A stretch of DNA of 64,000 nt from contig NZ_JAJJNF010000006.1 in assembly GCF_021245805.1 (NCBI RefSeq), forward strand, positions 186,001-250,000, in the 5' to 3' direction. The DNA is from Mangrovimonas futianensis. Lineage in GTDB: Bacteria > Bacteroidota > Bacteroidia > Flavobacteriales > Flavobacteriaceae. The position numbers and the translations under genes are program-made. Of this stretch, positions 60,841 through 64,000 are shown piece after piece. Below the pieces are notes generated by a model. That model had not been told where the DNA came from and did no database searches. It saw only the letters and a program-made list of their open reading frames with translations. The number at the start of each line of letters is the position of its first letter. Within the stretch, counting starts at the first letter, position 1.

Positions 60841-60948
60841 ATGAGAGACGGTTCAAATGTAACAATATATCTAGTAGCGGGAATTATTATACTGCATTTT
60901 TTGGTTGGATTAATTTATTTGCTCATCAAAATGAATAAGAAAAATTAG
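60841..60948 (+). CDS. Candidate 35-residue single-span membrane micro-protein
   Basis: ATG 60841 to TAG 60948: MRDGSNVTIYLVAGIIILHF then LVGLIYLLIKMNKKN, one central hydrophobic helix and a basic C-terminus. The size and pattern fit small membrane proteins that associate with transporters. It sits between the divergent btuF and riboswitch-btuB arms. A possible btuF -7 box (TACATTTG, minus strand, 60861-60854) lies inside it and no plus-strand promoter was found, so it could be chance. Confidence 0.45.
   Translation: MRDGSNVTIYLVAGIIILHFLVGLIYLLIKMNKKN
60854..60861 (-). promoter_or_regulatory. Possible btuF -7 box
   Basis: Minus strand TACATTTG fits TAnnTTTG, 35 nt before the btuF ATG. No -33 TTG was found at the right distance. 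Confidence 0.35.
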
Positions 60949-60957
60949 TTTTCTGTA

Positions 60958-60986
60958 TTGCTATAGAAAGTTAATAAGTATCTTTG
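60958..60986 (+). promoter_or_regulatory. Predicted promoter of the riboswitch-btuB transcript
   Basis: TTG (60958-60960), an 18-nt spacer and TATCTTTG (60979-60986). Transcription would start near 60993, just before the cobalamin aptamer. Confidence 0.7.
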
Positions 60987-60992
60987 CATCGA

Positions 60993-61150
60993 ATTTTGGT
61001 TCCCATTAGGGGATTAATAGGGAATCTGGTGTAAATCCAGGACTGTTCCCGCAACTGTAAGCTATCAAGCTTTGTACAACACTTCAAAATGTCACTGTCT
61101 GTAAAGACGGGAAGGCGATGCACAAAGACGCAAGTCAGGAGACCTGCCAA
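60993..61150 (+). promoter_or_regulatory. Cobalamin riboswitch
   Basis: The canonical elements are present in order: GGTTCCC, GGGAATCTGGTG, AATCCAGGACTGTTCCCGCAACTGTAAG, GACGGGAAGGCGATG, and the B12 box AAGTCAGGAGACCTGCC at 61132-61148. It precedes btuB by about 50 bp. High adenosylcobalamin should lower BtuB expression. Confidence 0.95.
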
Positions 61151-61168
61151 TTTCAAAACTAAATAATT

Positions 61169-61191
61169 TAAGCTTTCGGGTAAAAAGCTTA
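61169..61191 (+). promoter_or_regulatory. Expression-platform hairpin abutting the btuB RBS
   Basis: A perfect 8-bp stem, TAAGCTTT-cgggtaa-AAAGCTTA, is followed at once by GGGG (61192-61195) and the ATG at 61198. The fold can bury the RBS region and its CGGG loop could pair elsewhere in the aptamer, so translational control is likely. No T run supports termination. Confidence 0.65.
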
Positions 61192-61197
61192 GGGGAA

Positions 61198-63033
61198 ATG
61201 AAGCAGGTTTATATTGTCTTTTGTTGTTTGTTTTTTTCAGGTTTGGTCTCATCACAAACCCTAACTGATTCTATCCAAAATTTGGATGAGGTTATTGTTT
61301 TGGCCGACAAAAATCTAAAGGAATTTTCCAATTCCCAAACTCTAGTAACCCTTGCAGATAGTTCCATAACAAGAAGTGGAGCTTCCTTGACAGAATTATT
61401 AAGTCTTAATTCCGCCATCCATTTTAAGGAAAATGGATTGGGAATGGTATCATCTCCTTCTTTTAGGGGTTCTACAGCGCAACAAACGGCTGTGGTTTGG
61501 AATGGAATCAATATTAATTCTCAGTTCAATGGGCAAACTGATTTCAATACGGTCAATATTAGAAATTTTGATGAAGTTGGAATTAGGAGTGGTGGTGGAA
61601 GTGTGCTCTACGGCAGTGGAGCGATAGGAGGTAGCATCCATTTGAATAATTCCGTTCAGTTTGATGCCGGATTTGAAAATAGCTTTTTCACTCGCCTTGG
61701 AAGTTATGATACCCAAGATGTAAACTATACAGGGAGGTTTTCAAACGACAAGTTAAGTGTAAACATATCAACATCATATTCCCATTCTGAAAATGATTAT
61801 GAGGTGCCTACTAGACTAGGGAGGAACCAAAATGGTAGCTTTTATAATCTGGGAATGTCGGCCAATATTGGATATAAAATAAATGCCAATAACCTCATTA
61901 AGTATTATGGGTATTCCTATGATGGAGAGCGTCACTTCTCTTTAATTTCTCCTACTGAGACGCCTACCAAATATCAAGATATTAATACCAGACAATTGCT
62001 TGAATGGGAGGGAACCTATGGCAAGGTTTCTTCTAATTTAAAATTGGCTTACTTAACCGAGAGGTATAAATATTTTTCTAATACAGGACTTGATAATTAT
62101 ACTTTTGGAGAAGCCAACACAGTTGTTGGTAAATACCAATTGGGATATCGCATCTTTGCTGGAGCCTACCTTCAGGGAATGGCAGATATCACTCATACCG
62201 CGGGGGAAGGGTCTAGCATCAATGAAACCAAACGTACCATTTCAGGATTCAGCCTATTGTTTAAACAGCAACTTAAAAAGTTAATTTATGAAGCTAGCCT
62301 TAGACAGGAAATAACCGAGAATTATGAAAGTCCGTTGTTATATAATTTGGGGTTAAGGTATAAATTCAACTCTTGGTACACCTTAAAATTAAATGGCTCT
62401 AAAAATTTTAGAATTCCTACTTATAATGATTTGTATTGGGCAGGAAGCGGTAATGTGACTTTGAAACCTGAAATGGCCTACCAATTTGAATTGGGAAATG
62501 AATTTCAGTTTGGAGATGTTAAAGTCTCCTTGTTAGGATTCTATAATGATATTACTGACATGATTCGGTGGCTGCCTTCTGGTTCATTATGGAATCCGGT
62601 TAACACAGATCATGTCCTAACCTATGGTTTGGAAACGCAACTTCAATTTTCAAAACAAATTGGTGATCATCATATTGGACTGAATGCTTCTTATTCTTAT
62701 ACCAAGTCAGAAAATCAAGAAACTGAAAAACAACTTACCTATGTCCCTTATCATAAAGGAGCAGGAATCGTAAGTTATCAATTCCGTCAATGGTCTATGT
62801 ATTGGCAAAGTATGTATACGGGAGAGGTTTTTATTTTCTCGGATAACAATCCAAGATACATATTGGAGGATTATTTTATAAATAATTTAGGGGTAGAATA
62901 TCAATTTCACAAGCCATTTCCAATTCAATTGGGAGTACAGGTAAAGAATATCTTAAACGAGACATACCAGAGTGTGGCAAACCGCTACATGCCTGGAATA
63001 AATTATAACTTTTATTTAAATTTTAATTTTTAA
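61198..63033 (+). CDS. btuB: TonB-dependent outer-membrane receptor for cobalamin
   Basis: The protein has 611 residues with signal peptide MKQVYIVFCCLFFSGLVSSQ. A plug domain follows (about 25-145, NLDEVIVLADKNLKEF, SGASLTELLSLNSAIHF, GSGAIGGSIHL), then a 22-strand-like barrel with aromatic-rich strands and C-terminal KNILNETYQSVANRYMPGINYNFYLNFNF, ending in the outer-membrane Phe. Vitamin B12 is the inferred substrate because a cobalamin riboswitch lies directly upstream. A YncE-type lipoprotein gene follows after 3 bp. Confidence 0.9.
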   Translation: MKQVYIVFCCLFFSGLVSSQTLTDSIQNLDEVIVLADKNLKEFSNSQTLVTLADSSITRSGASLTELLSLNSAIHFKENGLGMVSSPSFRGSTAQQTAVVWNGININSQFNGQTDFNTVNIRNFDEVGIRSGGGSVLYGSGAIGGSIHLNNSVQFDAGFENSFFTRLGSYDTQDVNYTGRFSNDKLSVNISTSYSHSENDYEVPTRLGRNQNGSFYNLGMSANIGYKINANNLIKYYGYSYDGERHFSLISPTETPTKYQDINTRQLLEWEGTYGKVSSNLKLAYLTERYKYFSNTGLDNYTFGEANTVVGKYQLGYRIFAGAYLQGMADITHTAGEGSSINETKRTISGFSLLFKQQLKKLIYEASLRQEITENYESPLLYNLGLRYKFNSWYTLKLNGSKNFRIPTYNDLYWAGSGNVTLKPEMAYQFELGNEFQFGDVKVSLLGFYNDITDMIRWLPSGSLWNPVNTDHVLTYGLETQLQFSKQIGDHHIGLNASYSYTKSENQETEKQLTYVPYHKGAGIVSYQFRQWSMYWQSMYTGEVFIFSDNNPRYILEDYFINNLGVEYQFHKPFPIQLGVQVKNILNETYQSVANRYMPGINYNFYLNFNF

Positions 63034-63036
63034 ACT

Positions 63037-64000
63037 ATGAAAAACTATTTCAAATCTATCATGTTACTCCTTTCATTAGGATTGTTTGTTTTCTCCTGTA
63101 GCGATGACGACAACATTACGCCTATAGAGAATCCATCCGGGACTTATGAAAATGGAATGCTAGTCTTGGCAGAAGGCGGTTCCATTTCTGGATCGGTGTC
63201 TTATATTTCATCTGATTTCACGGAAGTTGAAAACAACATTTTCTTCAATATTAATAGTGATGAATTAGGAACTTATGTGCAATCAATGGCTTTTCTGGGT
63301 GGAAAAGGATATATTGTAACAGATAATAATACGATTAATGTGGTTGACAGGTATTCTTTTGAAAGAGAAGCTACGATTACTAATGGTTTGAGTTTGCCAA
63401 GATATATGGCTGTTTCCAATGGAAAAGGGTATGTAACCAATTGGGGAGATGGATTTGTTGCTGATGATGATTTTGTCGCAGTTATTGATTTATCAAGTAA
63501 TACAGTTCAAGAAAGTATTCCTGTAGGTGAAGGTCCTGAACAAATTTTGGCCATTGGGGATAAATTGTTTGTGTCCCACAAGGGAGGTTATAGCACCAAC
63601 AATATTATTTCGGTAATCAATACCACGGACAATTCTATAGAGACTATTGAAGTAGCAGACAATCCAGATGAAATGTTTGTTAATGGATCTGGGCAATTGG
63701 TTGTTTTGTCTGAGGGCGCTACTATTTATGATGCTAATTGGACTCCTATTGGGGATACTCCTGGAGCTATCACTACAATTGACCCATCAAACAATAGTGT
63801 TGTATCAGAAATAGCATTTGCTGAAGGCTTTCACCCAAATTTAATGGCATACAGCCAAGGTTATATTTATTACCAATTAAACAATCAAGTTTTTGAAATG
63901 TCTGAAGCATCAACGTCATTACCAACTTCAGCTATCATTAACTTATCTGGGACAACACCTTATGGATTGAATGTCAATGGAACCCATTTATTTGTTACAG
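63037..64000 (+). CDS. Surface lipoprotein, YncE/DUF5074 beta-propeller, BtuG-like; C-terminus off window
   Basis: Translating from ATG 63037 gives 321 codons without a stop. Lipoprotein signal MKNYFKSIMLLLSLGLFVFSC is followed by SDDDN, an acidic stretch like the Bacteroidetes surface lipoprotein export signal. Repeating YncE-type blades are visible (GGKGYIVTDNNTINVVDRYS, NGKGYVTNWGDGFV, DDFVAVIDLSSNTVQESIPVGEGPEQI, KLFVSHKGGYSTNNIISVIN). The gene follows btuB by 3 bp. In Bacteroides, BtuG is a surface beta-propeller lipoprotein that binds B12 tightly and feeds BtuB; a similar job here is inferred, not shown. Confidence 0.8.
   Translation, partial: MKNYFKSIMLLLSLGLFVFSCSDDDNITPIENPSGTYENGMLVLAEGGSISGSVSYISSDFTEVENNIFFNINSDELGTYVQSMAFLGGKGYIVTDNNTINVVDRYSFEREATITNGLSLPRYMAVSNGKGYVTNWGDGFVADDDFVAVIDLSSNTVQESIPVGEGPEQILAIGDKLFVSHKGGYSTNNIISVINTTDNSIETIEVADNPDEMFVNGSGQLVVLSEGATIYDANWTPIGDTPGAITTIDPSNNSVVSEIAFAEGFHPNLMAYSQGYIYYQLNNQVFEMSEASTSLPTSAIINLSGTTPYGLNVNGTHLFVT

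Overview
The window looks like a chromosomal segment of a member of the Flavobacteriaceae (Bacteroidetes). It is AT-rich, and four complete proteins carry type A C-terminal sorting domains of the type IX secretion system (T9SS). Several promoters fit the Bacteroidetes pattern TTG-N(18-23)-TAnnTTTG, and the family-typical short CarB and zinc-free L31 are present. No rRNA, CRISPR array, transposase or integrase was seen. There is one tRNA, tRNA-Pro(GGG).

Layout. 1-2683: the start of a fatty-acid beta-oxidation operon on the minus strand (MarR regulator, then a fused 3-hydroxyacyl-CoA dehydrogenase/enoyl-CoA hydratase that runs off the window). 2902-11132: a 7TM-HTH regulator and two large secreted mosaic proteins. 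They lie between the MarR/FadJ-like pair and a long-chain acyl-CoA synthetase (11221-12990). 13233-13307: tRNA-Pro, whose 3' end is duplicated 134 bp downstream. 13515-19777: a surface trio, made of a T9SS protein, a giant repeat adhesin with a self-cleaving S74 chaperone domain, and a TPR/LuxR-type regulator. 19920-30692: purL, a fructosamine-kinase-like gene, a secreted endonuclease I, rsmB, a BNR-repeat lipoprotein, and an ECF sigma factor operon. 30986-36135: ABC exporter, phosphohexomutase, GT2 glycosyltransferase and DUF4199 protein, an envelope-type cluster. 36295-50029: mostly housekeeping genes (rpmE2, GlmU-like, peptide-binding lipoprotein, mtaB, lytic transglycosylase, cardiolipin synthase, rpmH, carB).

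50052-53295 is a three-gene operon (SatD-HTH regulator, DUF3307 membrane protein, POTRA-like outer-membrane protein). Its promoter carries three copies of an ATTCC-N8-GGAAT dyad at exactly 28-bp spacing, with the promoter elements built into the repeats. I regard this as the most novel regulatory structure in the window. 53388-57058 holds a thioesterase, rmuC and a TPR lipoprotein-like gene.

57173-64000 is a vitamin B12 acquisition locus. On the minus strand are BtuF, BtuC, an unrecognised lipoprotein and BtuD. Divergent to them are a cobalamin riboswitch, a BtuB-type TonB receptor and a YncE/DUF5074 beta-propeller lipoprotein that resembles the BtuG class by position. A 35-residue single-span membrane ORF lies between the two arms. 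The unknown lipoprotein and the micro-ORF are the best candidates for undescribed parts of a B12 import system.

All calls come from reading the sequence. No database search, alignment or folding program was run.
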